From Limonium bicolor (taxonomy: Eukaryota > Streptophyta > Magnoliopsida > Caryophyllales > Plumbaginaceae): 64,000 nucleotides of DNA. The translations under genes were made by a program, and so were the position numbers. Of the stretch, positions 1 to 10,715 are shown one piece after another (position 1 is the first letter of the stretch; each line of letters opens with the position of its first letter). The stretch covers positions 120,467,503 to 120,531,502 of the forward strand of contig CM041783.1 of assembly GCA_023374045.1 (NCBI GenBank). The letters are read 5' to 3'. The notes under the pieces were generated by a model, which saw only the letters and a list, made by a program, of their open reading frames with translations, had not been told where the DNA came from and did no database searches.

Positions 1-199
1 CGTAGTAGAGGTTATAGAGGGGGTGTAATTGTTAACTTATGACTTAATTGAAGGTAAGGTCCTTGCATCCTTTGGGCAAAGACAGCAATGGTTGGGTTTC
101 TTATGTCCCATGGACTAATTTAGGAAACTTTATCTTATCTTCACCATTTTGATGGGTTCATTTAATCTTCTTTATTCCATTGATTTCCTTCTTTACTTA
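1..199. other. Left flank of element A, no gene seen
   Basis: No open frame or recognisable domain is visible. The last five bases, ACTTA at 195-199, are the left copy of element A's target duplication. This stretch was therefore contiguous with the DNA that resumes at 19353 before A inserted. It may be internal sequence of the older gypsy element D, whose primer site and LTR lie at 20418 and beyond, but that is inferred only from position. Confidence 0.5.
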
Positions 200-1589
200 T
201 GAAATACCCCAAACTTAGATATGGTGTTTAAGTGATAAACTAAGATATAAGAAGGCTAAATAATGCCTTAGAAACATTAAGAAACCATTTAAATCAAAGA
301 AAACATAAGGAAACACCAAAAGAGCAGTTTAAGCAAAAACGTGCTCTAAGCTTGGAGCGACTTGGGTGAGCACCCAAATATCATTCCTAGACATAGGTAA
401 TATCCTAATGGTCATTTTAAACCAATTACCAAAGAAAACCAAGCTTGAAAACAAGTTAAAACATAAAATGTGCTTTAAGGAGTCTTAAAGCACATTTTTG
501 AAAAATTGTGTTGTAAATGGGATTTGAGTGGCTAAATGTCCATCATTACTCTTTGATTAACATGTGTACTAATTAGTATCACATTAGGAAGTCTAAATCA
601 ATGGGAAATCAAAAATTTCACAATCCTGTGCCTTGTTTAGTGAATAGTAACCAAATAGTGCTAGTTTAAGACATTAGTCAAAGTAAGTCAATCAAATGGT
701 CAACAAAGACCACAATACACCTTATTTGACCAAGGGGGCCGGTTTTTAAGTGTGACTCACCACACTTATCTAGCTAAGTAATGAATAAAGCAAAAGTAAG
801 TAAATTCACTATTCACCTTTAACATAAATATCCCACCTTTACTTACCTCTCTCCTCACCTCTTCATTCTCTCTTGTTCCCACCGGCTTTGAGCTGCTCCT
901 CTCTTCTTCTCCAACGTGAAGAACAACCTCCATGCTAGCTTCACCTTCCTTTGATTACTACTTACTCATTTTAGCTCCAAAACCAAAACAAATTACATAT
1001 TCTTCTTAGTTAGCTCAAGCTCTTCCTTTCTATCCTTCCAAAACTTCAAGAGCTCCATTTTTGTGCCAAGGCAAACTGCCATTGGAGGGGGAAACTCAAG
1101 CTTGGAGACTCCATTAGCTTCTCCATTCTCTTAAGGTAAAGAATATGTAAGAAAATCTAGGTTTCCATCATTTTCTCTCCATAACCGAAAATGTATACTC
1201 ATGGGGCTTCATTGTTATGCCTTGTTCTAGCTTGTTTCTTATTCTCCAAGGGCAAGAGGAGGTCCTTCTTGATTCATATCCAAGCTTGTCTTGAGAAATC
1301 AAGGTAAAACAATCAATTTAATACCTTAAAACACATTTTTAACCTAGGTTTTATTCCTTAAGGTTAGTGTATTGTTTAGTACTAATTGGAGTCATTGAAT
1401 GTTGGTTAGAACATTGGCAAGGAGAACTTGATTTGGTGACCGAGATTGAGCAAAGAAAAACCTAAGGGAGAAAGTTTGTGAAGCTTGGAAAAGAACAAGG
1501 TAAATGTCTTACCTTAAGGTGTTTAATGCATTAAGGGATGGGACTTAGGTATATGTTGAGTGTAGCTTAGGGTTTACATTAGAAGAGGG

Positions 1590-1599
1590 CTATATATAA
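1590..1599 (+). promoter_or_regulatory. Candidate TATA box of the A-family LTR
   Basis: CTATATATAA is repeated at 16672-16682 in the 3' LTR. In the two LTRs of element C a diverged TTATAAAA stands at the same place (about 41091-41099 and 51557-51565, minus strand), followed by a conserved GGAGAAACAATGACTA block. This would put the transcript start about 1.4 kb into the LTR and the hairpin array in the leader RNA. The ATAAATA near 825 is an alternative start region. Confidence 0.45.
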
Positions 1600-1969
1600 C
1601 CTAGGAGAAACAATGACTATGTTTGAGAATTTGTGACTAAGGAGCCAATGAGAAAAGAGATAGTTAAACAATGTTGAGATGAATTACAAGAAGCATTTTA
1701 TTTCAATGGGAGCCTTGTTGTGTGTATTCGCAGGTCAAAGGCAAATATATGTGGAAATTCAGTGGTTAAGATTATTGTCATTTAAGGGCCTAAGTGCCAA
1801 GCATTTTAAGTTATTACACTATATGATGATGTGGTGTGGTTTTGGTGTAATTGTGTGTTAAGATGAAGTAATGAGAACTTGAGTGATCTTGGTTGTTTGA
1901 TGGTGAAAAACAAAGTGTTTAGGTGTAACAATATACTAGAGAACCCATGTCAAAATTTGATGAAGAAAC

Positions 1970-4900
1970 TGTAACACCCCAACTCAATCCCAATGTGGTC
2001 TCGAAACTTAACAGCATACATATATACATGTCACAGCAGAATTCTTTACACTCCAGGACCTTGCCACGGTCTGACTACAGAATATACCGAACATTAGTAC
2101 ATAACAACCTTAACCAAATACATATCCTTCTTACAATCCCCTCACATCCTATACATCTTACTAACTCAATTGCCATACGAGTGTACATGCACAACTCGTA
2201 GGCCTCACTTAACCCGTAACACTTGTACCCCTTCTTACTCTCGCGACGGCCGCCTCCTGGTGTTCGCCTGTGTAGTAAAAACAGCCCCCAAAGGGGGTTC
2301 AGCATGAATGCTGGTACGATCCTCTCATGGCCCCCAAGCTAACGTGGCTACGACGACTAATTGTCGATTGCATGGAGGTTGATTAGATGCACAACATAAT
2401 AGAAAGTGCAATAAACAACAATCCAAATATGAACAATCAAAGTTCAACCAATTGAATGACTTAAATGCGTTCCCTTAATTAGAGAGTTAATTATTTAACT
2501 CCTTAAGTTATGTTTCCTCTTAACCTTAGTCCATCCTTATCTTACCTCAATCTTAGTCTTAGAAACAACCAACCTTTAAAAAGGAATGGATGTAGCTTAT
2601 CTTAGTCTTATAATACAAACCATCCTTTAAATAGGAATGGTTGCAACTTATCTCAACCTTATCTTATATATGCCAACCGTTCTCTCATTAGGAACTGGTT
2701 AACCCTTAGTTCGTTGTTTATTTTCGTAGGGCTTGGTTAACCCTAGCCGGCAGCAGGACACTCACTGGCAATAAACAACATTCTTAAATTGTTGGGGATG
2801 TAGGCTAGATCCCCCCACGGCATCTTAATATGCCTCCCTCCTAGAACAAGTAGTCCGAGGAGGCCGAGTCTATATGTCGACTCTAGGCGACAAGTCTGAA
2901 GACCAGTCATATTTGGAAGTCGGTATCTGATAAGGATACCGACCTCCTCCAATACACATGTGCCGGTACCATTCCGGATTCCTCACTCCCCCCAAAGTTA
3001 AAGTTAGTAGTAGTCTCAATGCGACGTTTGTTTATTTAACCTCTTTCGGTTATTAACAAACTCATTTTAGGGAGTGTTCCTTAGTCTCACACAATTCCTT
3101 ACTAAACATTTGTTAGTAGGTTCTCACGGTAAGTTGTGTTAGTTTTCAAACATCACACAACAATACAATAAACATAATGTTCCGGTTGCATGCTTTATCT
3201 TGTTTAGTGAGCACACAAAAACAAATAGCACACAAGCCGAGGGACACCTCGTTAGCAAGCAGGTCACAAGAAGAACTGTACCGTTCACCGTTGGTCGTTC
3301 GGTTGCTTACTCTCTTCCGGAGTCCAAACTCCCAAGTCCTAAAACATTCATTCAGTTTTAGGTTGTTAATCACTTAACTTAATCCAACTTACTTAACTTA
3401 CTTAACCCTTAATGATTCCCACCTAACACCTCTTAAGTCTTACAACTTAATCTTACAACTTAACCTTAAACTTTTAAGTTTATACTTAACTTAATCCCTT
3501 ATGTTCTTAGGGTCCTAATCATTACCACCCTACCAAAGGTGCACCTTATTACCTATTACCATCCTTAGAATTCAAAATTTCTTTTTTTTTATTTTTTTAT
3601 TTTTAGGCTCGACCGAACTTCCGACCGACCTTACCTAAGGTCGGTCCATTCCAGAACATATTACCGCTTGAAAATTCTACCCCGACCGACCTTGCAAGTC
3701 CGGTCCCAAGGTCGGCCCATTCCCGAGAGTTTCCCCGTGGGATATTTAAGCCCGACCGAACTTGCCAAGTTCGGTCCCATGTTCGGTCGATTCCAGAGAC
3801 TTAATTCCTTCACAAATTACAAGCCCAACCGAACTTGCAAGTCCGGTCCCCAAGTTCGGTCGGTTCCAGAAACTTTCTCCGGCAGTGTAAACTGAGCTCG
3901 ACCGACCTTGCAGGTCCGGTCCCAAGGTCGGTCGGCTCCAGAACCTTATTTCTAAATTCCCATTTGACTCCAAACTTCTCCACAAGTTCCCCCATGTGTC
4001 CTAATACCATTTAGGCACTTAAACTCACCTTAGAACTTCCACCAAACTCTCCAAAACAACTTCCAAAGATCTTCTCAAACATTTACTAAATCCTTACAAA
4101 CACTCCTTACATTTGTCATATAATTCCTTACATTTCCAACATGTACATTTTGTCTAAAACTTTAACTATCCCACGTGTTTCTTTTCAACCCATATAACTC
4201 CTCCTTAACCTCATTGCACTCCATCTTGCTAGTTAAACCTTCCAAGGTCATCTTGCATGTCCATGCACAATTCTCTTCTTTTCATTTGTTACTCATCACT
4301 ATAACATCATCTCCCAAGCATCTTTCACCATCTAAAACTCTTTTATGCATTTACTTAAAGTTCCTTCACAAGCTTAAGCTTCCATCCATCAACGCCTTAT
4401 TTCCTTCCTAGTTGTTTACCAACATTTGCCTAAGTCCTAAATACTCAAATACATTCTCTTGATTCCTAAATCCTTCATAGTAATGCCTAAGTCACTATAA
4501 CTCATTATAACACTTTATCTCACCCCTTTTTCATCAAGACAACCTCTAAAACTTCCTAGTACTTCCTTAGTCATTAAGTTCCCTTAGAACATATCTAAAT
4601 CACCTTAAAGCATTATACACCTTTCCATCCAAATCTTTGCTCAGGTCTTAGCATTCCTCATCACATGATTTTGGTGTGTTTAATACACCCACCTAACCTC
4701 TAATTCCTCCTAGACAACTCTAGGCCATTATAAGCCTCAAGAACTCCTTAGTTAACTCATTTCCACTCTAATTCCTTTTCATACTCCCTAGTAAACCCTA
4801 GGGCATATCAACTCACCACTACCACTTAACACTTTGTTTTCTACTCAAATTTCGCCATAGCTTCTCTAGCATCTTATCATGCCCAAATGTATTGTTTTCC

Positions 4901-6624
4901 TCATCCAACCATCTCACACACATCAAGTTCTTCTTCTTATTTTCTCACCCAATCCAACTCATTCACAACAAACTCAACATATTGCGATAATCTTAAATTG
5001 CATAGCACTAAGGCTCTTAAATGACATGGCTCTTAGGCCCTTAAATAACTTAAACTTAAACACTGAATTTCCCACATATAAAAGCCTTCAACCTGCAAAT
5101 ACACCCATCGATCTCATGGTAGGTATAATGCTCTTAAAATCCATCTCAAACTTATATTACTAACTCATTCCCATTGGCTCCTTAGTCACAAGTTCACAAG
5201 CTTATTTAAGTTCTTTTTCTTAGGTTACATAACCCATTACCTAATGTAAGCCCTAGGCTACATTGGTACCCATCTAAAACTCATTCCTTAAACCTTAACC
5301 ACCATTAGGTAAGTAATTTACCTTGTTTTTCTCAAGTTTCTCTCAACTTCCTCCTTAGGCTTCTTCTTGAATGAATATCGGCCACCACTTAAACCTCCTT
5401 TGCCAATGTTGTAACCAATGTTCAATGACTCATATGAGTACTAAACAATACACTAACCTCAAGGAGTGAAAACCTAGGTTAGAAATGTGTTCTAAGGCAT
5501 AAAAGTGGATGATTACCTTTGAAGTCTCAAAGTAGACTTGGGCATTGAATGAAATAGGACCTCCACTAGTCCTTGGTGAATAAATCAAGCTAGAACAAGG
5601 CATAAAAACAAAGCCCCATGAGAAGGAATTTTCGGCCATGTAGAAGAAGTGGTGGAAACATGGTTTTTCTTACATTTTCTTTACCTTAAGAGAATGGAGA
5701 AGCCAATGAGCTCTTCAAACTTGATTTTCCTCCATCAATGGAGTTTTCCCATGGCACCAACTTGAGCTTTGAAAGATTTGAAAAGATGGAAAGATAGGTC
5801 TTGGCCTAACTAAGAGAAATCTATACTTAGTTTTTGATTTAGAGCAAAGATGAACTCTTGGTGAGCATTTGAAGGTGGAGCACCCATGGATGAAGCTTTC
5901 TCGGTTTTGGAGCAAGAGAAGGGAAGAATAAACCGTGGGAAGAAGGGAAATGAAGAGAGAGAGAAGAAGAAAAGTGGCTAATATAAGATATTTGCTTTAA
6001 TAAAGAAAATAGTACTCCTTTTACTTATCTCTTCTTTTCTTCCTTATTTGACTACTTATGGTGACTCATCCTCCCTTATAAAACCGGCCCCCTATCTTAA
6101 ATAAGGCTAGTCATGGTCTTTGTTGACCAACTAATTAGCTTATATTGATTAAAACTTAAACTAGTCACTATTTGGCACTATTCACTAATTAGTGCACACA
6201 TTTCTGAAATTTTTGATTTCTCATTGATTTAGGCTTCCTAATGTGATACTAATTAGTACACATGTTCATTAAAGAGTAATGATGGACATTTAGCCACTCA
6301 AAACTCAATTCTAAGACAATTTCTCAAAAATGTGCTTTAAGACTTCTTAAAGCACATTTTGTGTTTTAACTTGTTTTTGATCTTGGTTTTCTTTGCTAAT
6401 TGATTTAAAATGTCCATTAGCATATTACTAAAGTCTTATAATGATATTTGGGTACTCACCCAAGTCTCTCCAAGCTTAGAGCACATTTTTGCCCTAATTG
6501 CCCTTAAGGCACTTTTTGTGTTTTCCTTGGTTTAAATTGTCTGCCAATCTTTCTAAGGCATATTATAGCCTTACTACATCATAATTTGATGTTTACTTAG
6601 CATACTTAGGTTTGGGGTATTTCA
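1970..6624 (-). mobile_element. Solo LTR of the same gypsy family, inserted in reverse in A's 5' LTR
   Basis: Read on the minus strand, the segment starts TGAAATACCCC and ends GGGGTGTTACA like the LTRs of A and C. It is flanked by a perfect duplication, GAAAC (1965-1969 and 6625-6629). There is no primer site, coding region or second LTR, so the internal region was lost by LTR-LTR recombination. At about 4.65 kb it is longer than the A and C LTRs and clearly diverged from them (its U5 end lacks the GCAG/GTAAGAG splice donor seen in A and C), so it represents another subfamily. It carries the five-hairpin array at 3605-3945. Confidence 0.93.
3605..3945 (-). repeat. Hairpin array in the solo LTR
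   Basis: Five imperfect tandem units of about 60-70 bp are visible. Each has an inverted repeat of the form CGACCGACCTT...AAGGTCGGTC or CGACCGAACTT...AAGTTCGGTCG around a short spacer with CAAGTCCGGTCC. The array aligns with arrays at the same place in the LTRs of element C. Overlapping open frames on both strands here are by-products of the repeat. Confidence 0.8.
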
Positions 6625-7180
6625 GAAACTTAGTGTTTAAGATGTTCTAAGGAAATTTCATGACTAAGGTAGTACTAGGGAACTTTAGGGGTTGTTTTGA
6701 TGAAAAAGAGTAAGTTCAAGGTTTTCTTGTGAGTTAGAATGACTTAGGAATTATCCTGGGGGATTTAGGAATCAAATGAATGAGCTTGTGTATTTAGGAC
6801 TTAGGCAAATATTGGTAAACTAGTAGAAAGAAAATAATGTGTTGGAAGAATGAGGCATAAATTTGTGTAGGAACTTTAAGTAGTTGCATAAAGGAACTTT
6901 AGGTGGAGAAATATGCTTGGGAGATGATGTTGTAGTGGTGAGGAAGCATTTTGGCATAGTGGTTATAATAGGTATGAACCACCACTTGGGAACCTAGTGA
7001 GAAACATTACAAGTGTTGACATTATTGCAAGGAAATAAATAATGACTAAGATGGATATTGATGAGTGATTTAAGGAGTTTAGTGGAGGGCTTAAGGTGTG
7101 TTTTAAGTGCCCAAACGAGGTTAGAACGTACTAAGAAATGAGATAAGTGTTTAAGGATGTAGAAGATGGGTAATCTGGCC

Positions 7181-7435
7181 TGTCCGAACTTCCGTCCGAA
7201 TTTGGAAGCTCGGACATGCCCTGTTGCGATTTAATTTTCTGAGTCTCGGCCAGTGTCCGGACTTCAGTCCGACCTTAGAAGTTCGGACACATGAAATTTT
7301 TCTTTCGATTTCTCCTCGACCTATGTCCGAACTTAGGGAAGTTCGGATGCATGTTCGGACACACGTCTGGTTGCACCCTTTTGAGTCTCGACCTATGTCC
7401 GAACTTGGGAAGCTCGGACACAAGTTCGGACGCGG
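7181..7435 (+). repeat. Hairpin array in A's 5' LTR
   Basis: Four units are visible, each with stems such as TGTCCGAACTT...AAGTTCGGACA, separated by a CT-rich spacer containing GAGTCTCGACC. The same array is at 17601-17855 in the 3' LTR. Elements C and the solo LTR have stems of different sequence (GACCGACCTT/AAGGTCGGTC) at this position, so pairing is kept while bases change on both arms. The array lies about 0.9-1.2 kb downstream of the candidate TATA box and should be transcribed. Confidence 0.8.
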
Positions 7436-8501
7436 TACTGTTTTGGCCAAAAACTTTGTTTAAGGTTAGGAAATGGTGGGGATGATTAGGTATTGATGTT
7501 ATAAGGTTATTAAGGACATGTTTGGTGGGTGTAATGGTCATTAAGTGGGTGAGTAAGTGTAATAGATAATGAGGAAATGATGCACTTAGGAGTTAAGTTA
7601 AAAACCATAAGGCTTAGTGAAAAACAATGAGTAAAAGTTGATGTCTAGGGAGGCTAAGTAATTGTATTGATTTGACTTGAATAATAACCTAAAACTGAAT
7701 GAATGTTTTAGGACTGGTGAATTGGGACTTGGAAGGAGATAAACCAAACAATCGTCGACGGTGAACGGTACAATCTTTCTTGTGACCTGCTTGCTAACGA
7801 GGTGTCCCTCGGCTTGTGTGCTATCTGTTTAATTGCTATGACTAAGACAAGATAAAGCATGCAACCGGTTATACTTGTTCTCGTTGTGAATGTGTTTTCT
7901 TTACACTAACCCACGAGACTTGAGATTGTCACTAACTAAGTTTAGTGCTTGCTGAGTTGAGAAAAGGAGATGAGTATTGGTACCCGTTGGTTAATACCCG
8001 TTAAGGTTTAACTAACACATGGTTTTAAGAATTACACTAACTGGAACTTAAGGGGGGAGTGAGGAACCCGGGACTGACTCCGGTCATGCATGCTAAGGAA
8101 AGGGGGTCAGTATTTGAATCAGATCTGTCCTCCGCTTAAGGACTTGTCTTCGGACTTGTTGCCTAGGGTCGGTTGCCGGCTCAGCTACACTGGACTCCCG
8201 TCCAAGGCAGGTGGCATTAAGATGGTGCGGTAGGATCACCTAAATCCTAAGTTAAGATAAGATACAACCATTTCCATTCTAGAAACGGTTTGTATACTGA
8301 GATTAAGATAAGGATAAGACTGATGTAAGTTAAGGTGAACTGAGGTTAAGTGGAATCAGGTTTAAGGAGGTGATTGCTAACCCGCTTGTTAAGGGAACGC
8401 TTGAGTCATTCATTTTTGTCTGAACTATGTATGTTCATCTGTGGTTAGTTGATTTATTGCACTTCATATTATGCTTGTGTACCTAATCAATTTCCATGCT
8501 A

Positions 8502-8588
8502 TCGACAATTAGTCGTCGTAGCCCCGTTAGCTTGGGGGCCATGAGAGGGAGTACCAGCATCCGTGCTGACCCCCTTTGGGGGCTGTTT
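8502..8588 (+). promoter_or_regulatory. Conserved stem-loop cluster in the LTR just before the splice donor
   Basis: Four short inverted repeats follow one another: CGACaattaGTCG, CCCCgttagcttGGGG, CAGCAtccgTGCTG and CCCCCtttGGGGG followed by CTGTTTTT. The block is also at about 18916-19002 in the 3' LTR and, on the minus strand, at about 26925-27000 and 49190-49265 in element C. The solo LTR keeps most stems (2290-2370). Its place near the 3' end of U5, upstream of the primer site, is where retroelements often keep packaging or dimerisation structures; that role is inferred. Confidence 0.6.
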
Positions 8589-8600
8589 TTACACTTGCAG

Positions 8601-9168
8601 GTAAGAGACCCATGAAGTCACACCACGAGAGTAGGAGCAGTTAGACTTAGGATGGGTTACTTATTTTGAGCACGGGTTGCGCTTGTGCACCCGTCTGTTT
8701 ATATTTAAACTTATGTAAGTCAGTGTTTATGACTTAGATACTTCAACTCGGTTGGTTGGTGGTATTTTGGTTGGTTGGATATTTTGGATAAGTGTTGTAA
8801 ATCGGTTTAAGGTTCGGTATATTCTAATGATCAGACCGTGGCAAGGTCCCGGTGTTAGTTATTTCCGTTGTGACGTTTTTGATTAGGTGATAAGTTTGCG
8901 ATAACCACGACTGGCTTTAGACGGGGTGTTACAAAAAGTGGTATCAGAGCGTAGTTACGCTCTGATCAAGAAATACCGGATATAAATAACCACCGAGTTA
9001 GGTTATGAGTTAAGATATAAGTAATGGGTTAAGGGTGTGAGAAGTTAGAGTGAGTAGAGTCAGATGACCACTACTAAGTGTGGATCGTCTTTACCGTCTA
9101 CAGACGTTATAAATTTGTTAACCGAAACAGTGGTGGATACGAATCTAATGTGAGTTGTGATTGTTCAG
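8601..9168 (+). other. Predicted leader intron spanning the LTR end and primer site
   Basis: A strong donor, TTGCAG/GTAAGAG, lies in the LTR at 8600/8601. The acceptor TTGTTCAG lies at 9168/9169, directly before the first gag codon. In C the same acceptor is followed at once by ATGGCAGG. Splicing would remove the LTR end and primer site and place the gag start close to the LTR-derived leader. Unspliced RNA would be kept for reverse transcription. A short frame (about 29 codons, starting 9064) within the intron is shared with C but ends at a conserved TGA. No RNA evidence is available. Confidence 0.55.
8939..8950 (+). other. Primer binding site (initiator Met tRNA)
   Basis: TGGTATCAGAGC lies five bases inside the 5' LTR end. 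It is the usual complement of the 3' end of plant initiator methionine tRNA and primes minus-strand synthesis in most Ty3/gypsy elements. Confidence 0.93.
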
Positions 9169-9803
9169 GTGGCAGGAAGGATAGGCCGAGGCCGTGGTAG
9201 AGGCGATGATGCTTCAGAGATACCGGAAGGGCAGACGGTCGCAGAGATCGTAGCTGCCACATTAGGGCACATGGGCTATCAGCCCGGTGTGGGTGCACCA
9301 CCTCCACCGCCACCGCCCCGTGAACCGAATTGGGTGAAGAGCCTTGCAGACCTTTGACCTGCACATTTTAAGGGGAGACTGATCCCGCCAAGCTTGAGGC
9401 GTACATCTTCGAGCTGGAGACCGCCTTCGAGACCCTTGACGTCCCTGCTGGGATCAAGGTGTGTCTAGTTGCATTCTATCTGAAGGGGGCATCAGGCGAT
9501 TGGTGGAAGCTGGTAAGGGCCGAGCATGTGGCCAATCCAGACTTCGGCTGGGACTAGTACACAGCACTGCTTCAAGCAAAGTACTATCCCGCCCATGACC
9601 AGACGAAGAAGCGCCTACAGTTGGATGCGCTTAAGTAGACCGACAAGATGACGGTGGACGAGTATTACTCAGAGTTCACCGCCTTGCTCCGTCTTCTGCC
9701 AGGTCTTGGATATTCAGACCAGATACTGGTGGACCGCTTCTATGGCGGGCTTAGCCATCGACTCCGCTACGGCATGGGGCCGACGAGCTATACTACCTTG
9801 CAG

Positions 9804-9908
9804 GTAATGGGAATGGTTGGGATGTGACTAAGTAAATGAGTAAAATATGATTAAGAGAATAAGATTTAGATTGTGAAAAATAAGAGTAACTAATACTTTG
9901 GAAAGCAG
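9804..9908 (+). other. gag intron 1 (A)
   Basis: This 105-bp stretch starts GTAATGG and ends AAAGCAG, is AT-rich and has stops in all useful frames. Removing it joins TTLQ to ECYHAAAKVEI in phase 0. Element C has the equivalent at 47866-47951 with the same borders, although its acceptor side has lost one base. Confidence 0.7.
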
Positions 9909-10161
9909 GAGTGCTATCATGCCGCTGCTAAGGTTGAGATAACCGTCCAGTTGAGGGACGAGGAGAATGCTAAGAGGAAGAGTGCCGGTAAGAGCACGGA
10001 GAACCAAGGGCAAGGTGGGTACAAGAAACAGAAGTACCAGCCTCAAGCCCAGAAAAATTAGAACCAAAAAGGGAAGGAGGAAAAGGAGAAGGCTCCAGAG
10101 GAGCCACTGAAGTTGACGTATGCGTATGCAGCTAAACCCCTGCGCTCAAGGGCGCCAAAGG

Positions 10162-10241
10162 GTAAGGGAATTGATATTGAGTGAGTTAAGAGACAATTAG
10201 TAACCGTTTGAGATATGAGTACTGATATTGTGAATGATCAG
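10162..10241 (+). other. gag intron 2 (A)
   Basis: This 80-bp stretch has borders AAAGG/GTAAGGG and GATCAG/GATCTG. Removal joins RAPKG to SDTEKGAGGG in phase 1. Element C keeps an 80-bp equivalent at 47536-47615 with the same borders. Confidence 0.7.
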
Positions 10242-10583
10242 GATCTGATACTGAAAAGGGAGCCGGTGGTGGCTACCAGCGACGCTACATCTGTCAGTGG
10301 TGTCACAAGGACCACCCCAGGCTCGATTGCAAGGGGAACAAGGTGGAGTGCAATTATTGTGGGGTATACGGACACCGAGCATACGAGTGCTTCCGGAACC
10401 CCGCTAGCAGAGCCTATAGACCCGAGACTAGGGGCAAGGGCAAGACTGATCAGGGAGTTGGATCTGACAGTCAGAAGAGGGTGCAGCAAGCTGCAGACAA
10501 GAACCCACGGGTAGCCTAGAAGTCAGGGCCCACACTACACTTGGTGGACCGGGACGATGAGCCTGAACCCTCATCGAGACCAG

Positions 10584-10715
10584 GTACCGCTAAAACTGTT
10601 AAGTGATATAATTACCTGCTTACCGCATTATCATGCATGTTTGGTGAATAATTGAGTTAAGTGAGAATGAGATAAGATTAGAACATAATTAAGATATAAC
10701 CTACTACCACCTAAG
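10584..10715 (+). other. gag-to-AlkB intron 3 (A)
   Basis: The donor is GACCAG/GTACC and the acceptor is CACCTAAG/GAAAC, 132 bp, phase 1. Splicing fuses the Gag C-terminus (EPSSRP) through a Gly codon to the dioxygenase exon. In C the equivalent intron is 47063-47195 with acceptor CACTTTAG/GAAG. The interior is AT-rich with several stops. Confidence 0.65.

Larger units (their letters stand above)
200..8933 (+). repeat. 5' LTR of element A, interrupted by a solo LTR
   Basis: The LTR proper is 200-1969 plus 6630-8933, about 4.07 kb, and matches the 3' LTR (15290-19347) almost base for base with scattered substitutions and small indels. A TATA-like CTATATATAA lies at 1590-1599. A second candidate, ATAAATA followed by a CT-rich run, lies near 825-880. 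Downstream are a hairpin array (7181-7435), a cluster of conserved stem-loops (8502-8588) and a strong splice donor at 8600/8601. A 60-codon frame at 1679-1861 recurs in the 3' LTR but has no recognisable domain and is broken in element C, so it is not called as a gene. Confidence 0.93.
9169..10583 (+). pseudogene. gag of element A, intron-containing and broken
   Basis: The structural nucleocapsid gene of the element. Predicted exons are 9169-9803, 9909-10161 and 10242-10583. Exon 1 has an RG-rich start and a Retrotrans_gag-type core (from NWVKSLADL through YYSEFTALLRLLPG to RFYGGLSHRL). Exon 2 is a KQ-rich basic linker. Exon 3 has a zinc knuckle CNYCGVYGHRAYEC (C-x2-C-x4-H-x4-C) preceded by a further Cys/His pair, CQWCHKDH. 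Damage is clear: the start codon is GTG where C has ATG, a TGA replaces Arg at 9355-9357, a base is lost soon after, and further TAG codons follow. Exon phases agree at all junctions. The last exon ends in phase 1 at CCAG/GTACC. Confidence 0.8.

Noticed and set aside
1679..1861. A 60-codon frame present in both LTRs of A
   Set aside because: It repeats only because the LTRs are duplicates. The equivalent stretch in C's LTRs is interrupted by a stop, and no domain is recognisable.
7151..7541. Overlapping frames of 64-99 codons on both strands in the LTR, repeated at 17571-17961
   Set aside because: They come from the hairpin array, whose inverted repeats open frames on both strands.
8939..8950. 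Possible tRNA-Met gene piece
   Set aside because: Only the 12 bases complementary to the tRNA 3' end are present; it is a primer site, not a tRNA gene.
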